NCBI RefSeq assembly: GCF_900114435.1
Contig: NZ_FOZK01000001.1
Coordinates: 496,001 to 560,000, forward strand
Length of the DNA stretch: 64,000 nucleotides
Direction of reading: 5' to 3'
From: Halomicrobium zhouii
GTDB lineage: Archaea > Halobacteriota > Halobacteria > Halobacteriales > Haloarculaceae
Numbering within the stretch: the first letter of the stretch is position 1; the number at the start of each line of letters is the position of its first letter. Below, piece by piece: positions 51,000 to 60,281 of this stretch. Under the pieces are notes generated by a model that did not search any database, had not been told where the DNA came from, and was given only the letters and a program-made list of their open reading frames with translations. Both the position numbers and the translations under genes were made by a program.

Positions 51000-51926
51000 C
51001 TAGACGATCGACGGCTTGCTCGCTGGTTCGTCGTTTCTGACTCGCCGAGCGACGTCCCCCATCGTTTCGACGGTCACGTCTGTCTCTCGACGGGCGCGGT
51101 CGACGGTCGCGAGCACCCGTTTCATCCGTTCCCGGTCGTGTTCGTCGACGACGTTGTGGGGGTGGAGCCAGAGGTGGAGGACACCGTCCGTTTCCCGGAG
51201 CGCTTCGATCCCCAGGCGGACGGCATCCACGATGGGGTCGTCGTGGACCCCCTCGATGATTCTTCGTACGAGGCCTTCGAAGCAGAATAGATACAGCGAA
51301 GCGGGGACGTTCACGAGCCCGTACTCGTCGACGGCCGGTCTCACGATCGGGGGAGAGTTCCGGGTTCTGAGGCCGTTCCAGAGCTTCTCGACGGGCCCCC
51401 GATCGGCAGGTGCCGAGCCCCGATAGCAGGCGAATCCATGTTCCGCGAGTAACTCGCGGTACCCGACCTCGTTCACCGGAAAAACGAACGATCGTGGTTC
51501 GGTACCGTACGGTGCGAGCGTCTCGGCAGCGGCCGCACACTCCGACTCGGCCAGGTCCCGGTTCATGCGTTCGTGGGCGAAGTGGACGTGGCTGAAGCCG
51601 TGACTCGCCAGTTCGTGGTCGGCGTCGGCGTCTGCGACCTGGTCGACCAGTCCGTTGGCGAACCACGCGTCGTCCCTCGGAATGCCGGCGGGGGCGTCGA
51701 CGCAACACTGCGATCCGGCCGGATGGTTGGTGTGACCGCCCGCACAGTCTTCGAGAAACAGGTGCCCGACGACCGCCCACGTCGCGGGAATCTCGTACTC
51801 GTCGAAGAGTCCGAGGAGGTCGGTCCACGCGGACCGAGCGTCACGGATTCGCGCGGCGGGAAGCGGCCGCTCGTGGTGGAACCCCCACCCGAGCTCGGCG
51901 TCGAGAGAGATAACGACTGATCCCAT
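51000..51926 (-). CDS. Polysaccharide deacetylase (NodB-type, CE4) family protein
   Basis: 308 residues. The first motif is VVISLDAELGWGFHHERPLP, with the catalytic Asp in LDAE rather than the usual DDG. The second is ELASHGFSHVHFAHERMN, the metal-binding HxxxH pair. A later SFVFPVNEVGYRELLAEHGF and HLWLHPHNVV complete the fold. CE4 enzymes remove N-acetyl groups from glycans; a role in polysaccharide modification fits the surrounding genes. There is no signal peptide, so it may act inside the cell or on a lipid-linked precursor. Start ATG 51926. Confidence 0.85.
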   Translation of the reverse strand: MGSVVISLDAELGWGFHHERPLPAARIRDARSAWTDLLGLFDEYEIPATWAVVGHLFLEDCAGGHTNHPAGSQCCVDAPAGIPRDDAWFANGLVDQVADADADHELASHGFSHVHFAHERMNRDLAESECAAAAETLAPYGTEPRSFVFPVNEVGYRELLAEHGFACYRGSAPADRGPVEKLWNGLRTRNSPPIVRPAVDEYGLVNVPASLYLFCFEGLVRRIIEGVHDDPIVDAVRLGIEALRETDGVLHLWLHPHNVVDEHDRERMKRVLATVDRARRETDVTVETMGDVARRVRNDEPASKPSIV

Positions 51927-52397
51927 TACCGGATCCGACCACGCCGCCGGCCAAGGTTATGGATGTGATAAAACGCCGTAGTGCGGGACTCTCATCCGTG
52001 ATGGCCCCACCGCGTTTCGGCGAAACGGTTGACGGAGCCGACGCAGACGTATGCGGCTCTGCCACGAGGCCGTCCAACCCGGTTCACGTCACGCGAATCA
52101 CGTCTCTATCGCCGAATCTGGCCCGATCGGGCGCGGTATCTGAGCGCATGCCGGGGTTTTTTCGACCGCCTACTCAGTCGCTCCTGGCGGCAGGCATCCC
52201 CGTCACCGGGGCCCGAACGCCAGCGTGCGCTCGGATAGCTGGTGTATAATAATCCCAGTGAGGGCCGACTATCTATTCAAACTGTCCGCCCACGATCCAT
52301 ATTCGACGGGGTCCGCCTCTCCGCGACGCACTGCAGGGACAGACGCGTTCCCTGTCTTCTGATGCGGTGAGCCGGAAACGGGCAGCTGCTATATCAT
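51927..52397. other. Divergent intergenic region deacetylase/flippase
   Basis: 471 bases with no credible gene. The right end has AT-rich elements (GGTGTATAATAATCCC at about 52241-52256 and CTATATCATATG at 52390-52400) that may hold the flippase promoter. The TATA-like CTATATC is only about 8 bases before ATG 52398, too close for a leaderless promoter, so the more distant TATAATAATC may serve. Confidence 0.45.
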
Positions 52398-54830
52398 ATG
52401 TCACGGAATATTGTCAGCGGCGTCCTCTCGGTCGTCTCGGCGAAAGTGGTCACGCTGGTCATCGGTCTCGTGGCTTCGCCGCTCCTGTATCGGATGCTCG
52501 GACCAGCAAAGTTCGGGGAGTACGCGACGGTCCTCTCGACACACGCGCTGCTCATGATCTTCGTCAGCTCGGGCATCACGCGTGGCGTCCAGAAGTACGT
52601 CGCCGAGGACCGCTATTTACCCGACTGGGAAGCACACGTCGTGGGGTTCTACTTTCGTCTCGCAGTCGCACTCGCTACCGCCGGAGCGCTCGTGTACTTC
52701 CTGGCCGTTCGGTTCGGGGTGATCGCGTGGCTGTACGACCCGACGTTCGAGACGTACTTCCTGATCATGATCGCTGCGGTCGTGAGTTCGCAGACCTGGT
52801 CGTTCGCCCGGCGGGGACTGATGGGTCTCGGTCTCGAGCGCCACTCCGAGCCGTTGATGATCGTCAAATGGGTGGGTTTCGGCGTTCTCGCGCTTGGATT
52901 CGTCTCGCTCGGATACGGCGTCGTTGGCGCACTGGCCGGGCAGATGCTCGGGACGCTGATCGCCGCAATTGGTGGGATACTTCTGGTCGTCCGACAGGTC
53001 GGCGTCCGTGCACTCGTACGCAACCCCCACCCGGGTTTCCCGCGCGAGAAGATATTCACCTACAACACGAGCGCCATCGGCCTGTCGTTCCTGATGCTGT
53101 CGCTGTACCACGTCGACGTCATCATGCTCCAGAACCTGCGCGGGGGCGACATGGTCGGCCACTACAAGGCGGCGCTCAAACTCGCCGAGTTCCTGTGGTT
53201 CGTCCCGGCGACGATCCAGGCGGTGTACATCCACTCGACCTCCGAGATGTGGTCGAAGGGGCAGTTAGACCGGGTGGCGAACATCGCCTCGAAGACGACC
53301 CGGTACACGCTCCTGTTGACGTGTCTCATGTGTCTCGGGCTGGCGTCACTCGCCGAGATCGTGGTTCCGATATACTGGGGCCAGGATTCGGCGCCGGTGG
53401 TCACGCCACTGCTGTTCTTGCTCCCCGGCGCCCTCGGCTTCGCGGCGGTCCGGCCGACGCTCGCCATCGAGGAGGGCCACGGCAACCTGCGATACTCGCT
53501 GTACGCGACGGGGGCTGCGGCGGGGATCAACTTCGTCCTCAACGCGATACTGATCCCCGTCGCCGGAATGCGTGGCGCGGCCGTCGCGACGAGCGTCGGC
53601 TACGGGTCGATGTTCATCTTCCACGTCTGGAGCGCTCGCAAGCTCGGTTTCAACCCGCTGAGTGATTCGCGACTCGCCCGCATCGCCGTGACGGCAGGGC
53701 TGTCGGCGGTCCCCATCTTGCTGCTCCCGACGGTCCTGTCCAGCTGGGTCGCCATCGCTGTCGTTCCGCCCGTCGGCCTCGCGATCTTCCTCGCACTCTC
53801 CTTCGTGACGGGGGCACTCGACGTCGAGGAGTGCTGGGACCTCCTCTCGGCGTTCCCTGGGCCGGTTCCTGGACTCGTCGCCCGCGCCCGCGACCCCGAC
53901 CGGCCGGCGCTGATGAGCAAACGCGCCGTCGTCAACGGCCAGCGCTGGCTCGCCGTCCTCGGTATCCTGCTGTTCGCGGCCGGGACCGGGTTCGCGCTCG
54001 CCACGGCGGTGCTGGACGGCGGCGGCAACGAGTCGTCGGCGATCAACGGCACCGAGACCCCGATACCGTCCGACGCGACGGCCGGTCCGACGACAGCCTC
54101 GGACAGCGAGACCACTGCGTCGTCGTCGGACGGGACGGGAACGGTCGACCGGGGTCAGCGCGAGAGCGATAGCGTCACACCGATCGACATCAGGACCGAC
54201 GCGGACGACGGAGACGACGACACCGGCGGATCCGGCGGTGGATCCGGCTCCTCCGGCGGGTCCGACTCTTCGGACGACTCCGATGGGTCGGGCGGGTCCG
54301 GTTCCTCGGGTGGGTCCGACGGTTCCGACGACCCCGACGACTCCGACGACACGGAAACCGAGACGGACACCGACACGGAGACGGAGAACGAGACGGACAC
54401 CCCGACCGAGACCGAGACGGACACCGACACGGAGACGGACACCGACACGGAGACGGATACCGACACGGAGACGGAGAACGAGACGGCGACTGAGACGGAG
54501 ACCGAGACGGCCACCGACACGGAGACGGACACGGAGATCGAGACGGACACCCCGACAGAGACCGAGACGGCCACCGACACGGAGACGGCCACGGAAACCG
54601 AGACCGACACTGACACCGAGACGGAGAGCGACACGGAGACGGCGTCGGATACCGAGACCGATACGCCGGAGGACACGACCACCGACACTGGAACGGACGG
54701 GACTGGGACTGACGATACCGAAACAGACGGGTCGGCGACAGACACGACGTCCGGCGACGAGACCGAATCGACGGACGACTCGGGATCGGGCGGGATCCTC
54801 TCACTGGTACGGTTCCCGACGAGTTTCTAA
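52398..54830 (+). CDS. Polysaccharide flippase with a long acidic Ser/Gly/Thr/Glu/Asp tail
   Basis: 810 residues. Residues 1-490 form a 14-span oligosaccharide flippase: VVSAKVVTLVIGLVASPLLYRMLGPAKFGEYATVL with the LGPxxFGEY turn, then MLSLYHVDVIMLQNLRGGDMVG and FAAVRPTLAIEEGHGNL. A further span (WLAVLGILLFAAGTGFALATA, about 515-540) is followed by some 265 residues of low complexity. First is a Ser/Asp/Gly stretch (SGSSGGSDSSDDSDG), then about 110 residues of alternating Thr with Glu or Asp. The DNA is a minisatellite. Such a tail on a flippase is unusual and could be an extracellular O-glycosylated or cell-wall-like brush. Start ATG 52398. Confidence 0.82.
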   Translation: MSRNIVSGVLSVVSAKVVTLVIGLVASPLLYRMLGPAKFGEYATVLSTHALLMIFVSSGITRGVQKYVAEDRYLPDWEAHVVGFYFRLAVALATAGALVYFLAVRFGVIAWLYDPTFETYFLIMIAAVVSSQTWSFARRGLMGLGLERHSEPLMIVKWVGFGVLALGFVSLGYGVVGALAGQMLGTLIAAIGGILLVVRQVGVRALVRNPHPGFPREKIFTYNTSAIGLSFLMLSLYHVDVIMLQNLRGGDMVGHYKAALKLAEFLWFVPATIQAVYIHSTSEMWSKGQLDRVANIASKTTRYTLLLTCLMCLGLASLAEIVVPIYWGQDSAPVVTPLLFLLPGALGFAAVRPTLAIEEGHGNLRYSLYATGAAAGINFVLNAILIPVAGMRGAAVATSVGYGSMFIFHVWSARKLGFNPLSDSRLARIAVTAGLSAVPILLLPTVLSSWVAIAVVPPVGLAIFLALSFVTGALDVEECWDLLSAFPGPVPGLVARARDPDRPALMSKRAVVNGQRWLAVLGILLFAAGTGFALATAVLDGGGNESSAINGTETPIPSDATAGPTTASDSETTASSSDGTGTVDRGQRESDSVTPIDIRTDADDGDDDTGGSGGGSGSSGGSDSSDDSDGSGGSGSSGGSDGSDDPDDSDDTETETDTDTETENETDTPTETETDTDTETDTDTETDTDTETENETATETETETATDTETDTEIETDTPTETETATDTETATETETDTDTETESDTETASDTETDTPEDTTTDTGTDGTGTDDTETDGSATDTTSGDETESTDDSGSGGILSLVRFPTSF
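54349..54672. repeat. Tandem hexamer-like coding repeat (GACACGGAGACG type)
   Basis: Over 300 bases of near-tandem (GAC/GAG)ACG units, such as GACACGGAGACGGACACC, encode (TE/TD)n in the flippase tail. Unit sequence drifts but period 6 is clear. Slippage makes its length likely to vary between strains. Confidence 0.85.
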
Positions 54831-54923
54831 CCGGGACGCGCCCGCAGCCGCCGGCCCAGGCCCGCCGACACCTGGCCGTTTACCCGGTGACTAGTAATTC
54901 AGGAGCGGGGTATCTCGTGTACT

Positions 54924-55904
54924 ATGACTACCGTCAGCGTCGTCATTCCGACGTACAACCGGGCCGACGTGTTGCCACGGGCGGTCGGGAGCGTCCTCGA
55001 CCAGACCGTCGCGGACCTGGAACTGCTCGTCGTCGACGACGGGTCGACCGACGGGACGGTCGCCCTCCTCGAAGCGTACGACGACGAGCGACTGCGCGTC
55101 GTCGAACACGAGACGAACCAGGGGGCCAACGCGGCGCGAAACACGGGCATCCAGGAGGCCGAGGGCGAGTACGTCGCCTTCCTCGACTCCGACGACGAGT
55201 GGCGCCCCCGAAAGCTGGAGCGCCAGCTCGACCGCGTCCGGGACGGCGAGTACGTCGCCGCGTACTGCGACGCCGACCGCTCGCACTCTGGCGTGGGCGG
55301 TCGCGTCATCGGGGCGGTGGCGTCGCTGCTGGCCAGGGCCGACGGCGACGTCCTCATGGAGGGCGGGAAGGAACTGGCCGGTGAGATCCTCGCAGACAAC
55401 CTCCACTCCGGGGCGGGGTCGACACTGCTCGTCGAGACCGGGGTCGCCCGCCGTATCGGGGGCTTCGACGAGGAACTCGACCGGTTCCAGGACCCGGAGT
55501 TCCTGTTGCGCGTCATCCAGGAGGGGGAACTGGCCTACGTCGACGAACCGCTGGTGGTTCGCTACGAGACGGCGACGCCCGACGCGGAGACGATACGCCG
55601 GGCGGACGAGGAGTACCTGGCCAAGCACGACGAGCTCGTCAGGGAGGCCGAGTCCCAGGGTTACCGCGTCCGGCAGGCTCACGAACTCCTGCTCGGGATG
55701 CGCTTCCTCGAGGAGGGGAAGTTCGCGCCAGCCGTCGCCCACCTCCTGCGAGCCGACGTCCCGGCGCGCCACTGGCCGGGACTCGCCTGGGCCGGCGTCT
55801 CCGGGTTCCGACATCGCGCCTCCACCCCGGCGACCGTCGTGGTCGGACTCGTGGCGGTCGCCGTTCTGTACGGCGTGGTCACGGCGGTCAGATCCCTGGA
55901 GTGA
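54924..55904 (+). CDS. Family 2 glycosyltransferase with a C-terminal membrane span
   Basis: 326 residues. N-terminal GT-A domain: VSVVIPTYNRADVLPRAVGSVLDQT, ELLVVDDGSTDGTVALL, NQGANAARNTGIQEAEGEYVAFLDSDDEWRPRKLERQL (DSDD is the metal/sugar site). A helical middle (ELLLGMRFLEEGKFAPAVAHLLRA) and a C-terminal span (TVVVGLVAVAVLYGVVTAV) anchor it. A GT2 for surface polysaccharide; donor and acceptor unknown. Start ATG 54924 with a GTGACTAGTAATTC TATA-like element about 28 bases upstream. Confidence 0.9.
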   Translation: MTTVSVVIPTYNRADVLPRAVGSVLDQTVADLELLVVDDGSTDGTVALLEAYDDERLRVVEHETNQGANAARNTGIQEAEGEYVAFLDSDDEWRPRKLERQLDRVRDGEYVAAYCDADRSHSGVGGRVIGAVASLLARADGDVLMEGGKELAGEILADNLHSGAGSTLLVETGVARRIGGFDEELDRFQDPEFLLRVIQEGELAYVDEPLVVRYETATPDAETIRRADEEYLAKHDELVREAESQGYRVRQAHELLLGMRFLEEGKFAPAVAHLLRADVPARHWPGLAWAGVSGFRHRASTPATVVVGLVAVAVLYGVVTAVRSLE

Positions 55905-55965
55905 GCGGGGACGAGCGGGCTTATCCAACAGATAATAACGGTCGTGTGGTCCAGAGCTTTGGGCG

Positions 55966-56997
55966 ATGACCCGAAGGTTCGGCTGGTTTCTCGATCTGGC
56001 GTTCGTCGTACTCTGGACCTGTTTCACCGTCACACTCGTCTCACAGGGCGCGACTGGCTGGGTACGCGCGGCGGCGATCGTCCCGTTCGTGACGCTGTTT
56101 CCCGGCTACACGCTCCTCGCCACCCTGTTCCCGCGGGGAGGGACTCACCGGACGTATCCCTTCGACCGGAACGAGAGCGGGCTCGAGAATCCGATGCCCA
56201 CGAAGTCCGGCGTCGACGGGGCCGAGCGATTCGCGTTCTCGGTCCTCCTGAGCGTCGTCGTCGTGGCGGTGGTCGCGTTGATCGCGAACTTCACTCCCTG
56301 GGGCGTCAGCGTCGTCCCGATCCTGTTCGGCGTCGCCGGCTGGACGCTGCTGTGGACGCTAGGGGCGCTGGTCCGCCGGGTTCGGCTCGACCCAGCGGAG
56401 CGATACGTCCCCCGACCGCTTGGACTCGTCTCCGCACTCCGGTTCTCCGGTGGCCCGTCCGCGTCGTGGGGGAACGAGTCCCGTTCGACGATGTTCGACG
56501 TCGCGCTCGGCCTCTCGATTCTGGTGTTCGCGACGAGCCTCGGCTACGCCGCGGTGAATCCGCCACAGGAGACCAAGGCGGCGGGATTCACCGAATTCTA
56601 CGTCGAGACCGAGAACATCTCCGGTGACGTGGAGTCGACGTACCCCTCGCAGTTCGCGCCCGGACAGACCCGGACGTTGCCCGTCGGTATCGAGAACCAC
56701 GAGCAGCGGTCCGTCGACTACCACTTGGTCGTCCTCGAACAGCGGGTGGACGGCGCCGGCGAGAACGCGTCGGTACGCTCCGAGGCGGAACTCGACCGGC
56801 GAACGGTGTCGCTCGACCACGGCGAGCGGACGGTCCTCCCGCTGTCGGTCTCACCGACCGGGACCGGGACCGACCGCCGCCTCGTCGTCCTGCTGTACGA
56901 GGACAGTCCGCCAGCGGATCCCGCTATCGATTCGGCCTACCGGTCCCTCAGGCTCCCGATCGACGTCACGACCGACGCCGACGCCGGGGGTGCCTGA
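55966..56997 (+). CDS. DUF1616 family membrane protein
   Basis: 343 residues. Four membrane spans in the first 200 residues (FLDLAFVVLWTCFTVTLVSQG, AAAIVPFVTLFPGYTLLATLFP, FSVLLSVVVVAVVALIANF, VVPILFGVAGWTLLWTLGALV) and one near 185. The C-terminal outside domain is a beta-sandwich (EFYVETENISGDVESTYPSQFAPGQTRTLPVGIENHEQRSVDYHLVVLEQ), as in DUF1616. The family often accompanies surface-polysaccharide genes in haloarchaea; function unknown. Start ATG 55966. The next gene follows after five bases. Confidence 0.85.
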   Translation: MTRRFGWFLDLAFVVLWTCFTVTLVSQGATGWVRAAAIVPFVTLFPGYTLLATLFPRGGTHRTYPFDRNESGLENPMPTKSGVDGAERFAFSVLLSVVVVAVVALIANFTPWGVSVVPILFGVAGWTLLWTLGALVRRVRLDPAERYVPRPLGLVSALRFSGGPSASWGNESRSTMFDVALGLSILVFATSLGYAAVNPPQETKAAGFTEFYVETENISGDVESTYPSQFAPGQTRTLPVGIENHEQRSVDYHLVVLEQRVDGAGENASVRSEAELDRRTVSLDHGERTVLPLSVSPTGTGTDRRLVVLLYEDSPPADPAIDSAYRSLRLPIDVTTDADAGGA

Positions 56998-57002
56998 ATC
57001 GG

Positions 57003-57572
57003 ATGTGGCCCTGGGAACACCTCGCCGTCGGCTACCTCCTCTACTCGGCGCTCACGCGATACTGGTCCGGTGACCCGCCGACGACGGCGGCGTTCGTCGC
57101 CGTCGCGTTCGGGACGCAGTTCCCCGACCTGGTCGACAAACCGCTCGGGTGGCTGCTGGACCTTTTCCAGGGCGGCGTCTCGGTCGCCCACTCGGTGTTC
57201 ACCGCCGTCGCGCTCTCGGCCGTCGTCGTCGCCCTCACTCGTCGGGTCGGACGGCCGAAACTCGGCGCGGCGTTCGTCGTCGGCTACCTCTCCCACCTCC
57301 CCGCCGACGCGGTGTACGGGGCGGTGTTCGACGGCCAGATCAAACTCCGCCCGTTCTTCTGGCCGCTCGTCGAGGCGGCCCCCTCCGCGAGCAGCGGCTT
57401 CCTCGACAACGTCGCGTACTACGCGCTGCGGTTCCTGTTCTTCCTCACGACGGACCGCGGGCTGGCGTTCCTGTCGCTGGAACTCCTGTTGCTGTCGTTC
57501 ACTGCCTGGATCTGGTTCCGGGACGGCTGTCCGGGCGTGCCGTCCAGGGGTGCCGTGACGGACCTCCGGTGA
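57003..57572 (+). CDS. YdjM/DUF457-family metal-dependent hydrolase-like membrane protein
   Basis: 189 residues starting MWPWEHLAVGYLLYSAL with His 6, then FVAVAFGTQFPDLVDKPLGWLLDLF, AHSVFTAVALSAVVVAL and FVVGYLSHLPADAVYG. The H, FPDLVD and SH(LP)xD groups are the DUF457/YdjM pattern, with four membrane segments. Family members are called inner-membrane metal-dependent hydrolases; substrate unknown. It lies 5 bases after DUF1616, so they are co-transcribed. Confidence 0.85.
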   Translation: MWPWEHLAVGYLLYSALTRYWSGDPPTTAAFVAVAFGTQFPDLVDKPLGWLLDLFQGGVSVAHSVFTAVALSAVVVALTRRVGRPKLGAAFVVGYLSHLPADAVYGAVFDGQIKLRPFFWPLVEAAPSASSGFLDNVAYYALRFLFFLTTDRGLAFLSLELLLLSFTAWIWFRDGCPGVPSRGAVTDLR

Positions 57573-57584
57573 ACACCCGGGCCG

Positions 57585-59567
57585 TCACGTCGTCGCCGCT
57601 GGCGGTTGCGTGCACATACGGACTTCGTCGTTGGTGTAGACGACGGCCATCTCCGGGCGACAGACCGCGGATTCGTTGACGTCACGACTCACGCCGAACC
57701 CCTGGCTGCTCTCGAAGAACGTCGTGTCTCTCGCTTGCTCCTGCCGGTAGACGACCATCTCGTGGTCGACCGGGTCGGTCCCGTTGATCCCGGCAGTCCG
57801 GGACGGATACGCCCCGTTCCGATTCAACACCGTCTGGTAGGGGTGGTCGGTGTAGAGCAACTGTTCCGGGAGGATGTTCGCGCTGTCCGGCGATCCGGTG
57901 ATCCGCCCGATGGTGTCGACGGCGGCCAGTTCCTGCTGATTGTAGGCGAGCTGTGCTCCCTGTCCCTCGAAAACCGGGTTGTCGACCGTCCCGTTCGCCG
58001 ACACCATCATCACCGTCGGAAACGCGGCCGCGAAGAGAAGCAGGACGACGACGACGATGCGTCGATTGAGAGACAGTTCGAGGTGGCGGAGGCCGATGAC
58101 GGTCAGCAGGACGAGCGGGAGGTAGAGGAACGCGAACCAGCGCTGGGGGATGAAGCTCCGGATGCCGAACATGGGGAGTCCGAGGACGAACACGAGCATG
58201 ATAGCCGCGCTGAACAGCAGCGTGAACGTCGACTGCCGGGCCCGCGTTCGGTTGACGACGTAGAGACAGCCGAGGAAGGTCCCGAACAGGAGCAGCAGGA
58301 AGCCGAGCGTGTCGATGTACGGAACGAGGACGTCGATCAGCGTCGGGTCGGCGCCCTCGGGGGCTGCGCCGTCCGCGGAGCTCGGCCCAGCGAGGTTCAA
58401 CACGCCCGCGCTCGAGATCAGCGTCTGCCGGAGGTAACTCAGGAGCGTCAGGAGGAACGTCTCTCCCTTGTAGGGAGTCATCGACCAGAGGAACGTGCTG
58501 AAGCCGAGGTCGAACGCGATGAGGCCGGCGATGTTGACCGGCTGGTTGATGCGGAACACGTCCGGGTCGAGGATGGAGGGCCGGAACACGTCCAGTCCCA
58601 TGAAGAGATACGCGAGGAACGCGCCGCCGAGCATCACGAGCGTGATGAACGAGGACACCTGGTGGGTGAGGATGATGGCGACGCTGAGGACGAACATGAA
58701 CGACAGTGCGACTCTGTCCTGCCCCGTCCGCATCGTCCGGACGAGCCAGTAGCAGAGCCCGAGAAACAGCACCAGCCCCATGCTCGTGGGGATGAGGTGG
58801 ATCCCCCACTCGATGACGTAATCGCCCACCGAGTACAGCATCGCGGCGAAGGCGGCCCAGCGCTCGTCGACGAGCAGGTTCGCCGACGCGAAGACCAGGA
58901 GCACGGAGACCGGCATCACGACTCCGAGTGACAGGTAGAGGCCGAGGCGAAGCGAGACGTCTCCGAGTAGCGCCGTCGCGACGACGAGCAGGTGGTACAG
59001 CGGTGAGGTGTAGTGTTTGTTGTCGCTGATCGCTTCCAGGGATTCCGCGGCGAAGACGTCTCCTGCCAGCCCGGTGATGTGCGTCCAGATGTCGATACCG
59101 ATCAGTCCCGGTGTCGTGTACAGCGCCGCGAACCTGACTACGGCCGCCAGTGCGACGATCTGTACAAGCACGCGCGTCCTGTTGAACCCCTCGGAGCGAA
59201 CGAACGCTATCTGCAGGAAGATCAGCGTCCCGGTCAGTCCGGCGACGACCAGGAACCGGGGCGAACGCTGGCCGTCCTGGACCGCGAGCGCGACCAGAAC
59301 GGCGAGGCACAGAAACACCAGTGACGGGAGCGCTCGCCTGAACCCCTTCGAGAGGGTCGGTAACTCCTGGATACGGGGGGACGATCGATACGTCGCCAGC
59401 AGGTAGATGATGCACGAACTGCCGAGGACGATCGGTATCGTCCGGATGTATATCTGCGAGGCGAAGAAGCGAAGCGGGAACAGGGCGAGTGCGATCAGGA
59501 GTCCGACGGCCGCGGCGACGATGTCGAATCGCGCCGTCGCGACCCGGTGACGGAGCGCGCTACTCAT
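57585..59567 (-). CDS. GT-C-like polytopic membrane protein
   Basis: 660 residues with 13 or more membrane spans across residues 15-535 and an outside C-terminal domain of about 120 residues (DTIGRITGSPDSANILPEQLLYTDHPYQTVLNRNG). The first long outside loop contains TTPGLIGIDIWTHITGLAGDVF, with an Asp expected in a GT-C active site, and KHYTSPLYHLLVVATALL. It is probably a lipid-linked-sugar glycosyltransferase or an oligosaccharide transferase-like protein. Convergent with the DUF457 gene. Start ATG 59567. Confidence 0.75.
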   Translation of the reverse strand: MSSALRHRVATARFDIVAAAVGLLIALALFPLRFFASQIYIRTIPIVLGSSCIIYLLATYRSSPRIQELPTLSKGFRRALPSLVFLCLAVLVALAVQDGQRSPRFLVVAGLTGTLIFLQIAFVRSEGFNRTRVLVQIVALAAVVRFAALYTTPGLIGIDIWTHITGLAGDVFAAESLEAISDNKHYTSPLYHLLVVATALLGDVSLRLGLYLSLGVVMPVSVLLVFASANLLVDERWAAFAAMLYSVGDYVIEWGIHLIPTSMGLVLFLGLCYWLVRTMRTGQDRVALSFMFVLSVAIILTHQVSSFITLVMLGGAFLAYLFMGLDVFRPSILDPDVFRINQPVNIAGLIAFDLGFSTFLWSMTPYKGETFLLTLLSYLRQTLISSAGVLNLAGPSSADGAAPEGADPTLIDVLVPYIDTLGFLLLLFGTFLGCLYVVNRTRARQSTFTLLFSAAIMLVFVLGLPMFGIRSFIPQRWFAFLYLPLVLLTVIGLRHLELSLNRRIVVVVLLLFAAAFPTVMMVSANGTVDNPVFEGQGAQLAYNQQELAAVDTIGRITGSPDSANILPEQLLYTDHPYQTVLNRNGAYPSRTAGINGTDPVDHEMVVYRQEQARDTTFFESSQGFGVSRDVNESAVCRPEMAVVYTNDEVRMCTQPPAATT

Positions 59568-60281
59568 CGGTGCCCCTCCAGCGGCCGCGTCTTGCCAGTC
59601 GGTGCGCTGGCCCCTGAACCGACCGCAGCTGGGTTGGCCCGTCGATGCGAGTCGTCGGTCGCAGATGATCCTTGTTCACGTGGAAGTCTCCTCCGTGTTC
59701 GCCATCGGGCGTACGTCCTCAGACGAGAGAGACGACAGATCGTCGAGGCAGCTGGGCCCGTTAGTGCACCACGCCGGGACGACCGTGACAGTCGTTGTGT
59801 CGTCTTCGCCATGGGCGCGGCTGTGGATACCGGATTCACGCTCTGCGCTTCCCTTACTACACAGCTGCTAACCACCCGTTCGGGCCGGCGACGGGGCCGC
59901 TCTCCGGCGGTCGATTGCGGGTTTATGACATTGCTAAACTCGCTCCGATTCCGCTCACTGAACGAATACGGACCACTCGTGTACGTTCCTCGGACGCCGC
60001 GCAGCTTCGACCCTCGTCGGCGAGTTCGACGAACATACTGACTTCTGATTGACCCCGCGTCTCGTGTACGCACTGGTGTGTCGGATGGATCGACAGTCAC
60101 GGAACGGGTTTCGAAGCGGCTGGAATCACGGACCGTCGCCGATTCGCTCTCACGCAGACGACCAGTCCCGCCGGACTGGCGGCCTCTGGCCGGCCCGATA
60201 GCCGGCCTTTCCAGAACTTAATATCGAAATATATCCGACTACGGCCCGTATAGTATATGCCCCAGGGGGTTAGCTTCAACT
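59568..60281. other. Divergent intergenic region before beta-helix copy 2
   Basis: 714 bases with no credible gene. TTAATATCGAAATATATCC at about 60219-60237 and CGTATAGTATATGCC at about 60247-60261 are AT-rich. The latter is about 28 bases before ATG 60282 and is the probable TATA region. A hairpin GGCCGGCC-like pair (CTGGCCGGCCCGATAGCCGGCC) lies near 60187-60208. Confidence 0.45.

Noticed and set aside
54155-54745. Antisense frame of repeating Val-Ser in the flippase tail
   Set aside because: A by-product of the period-6 coding repeat on the plus strand.
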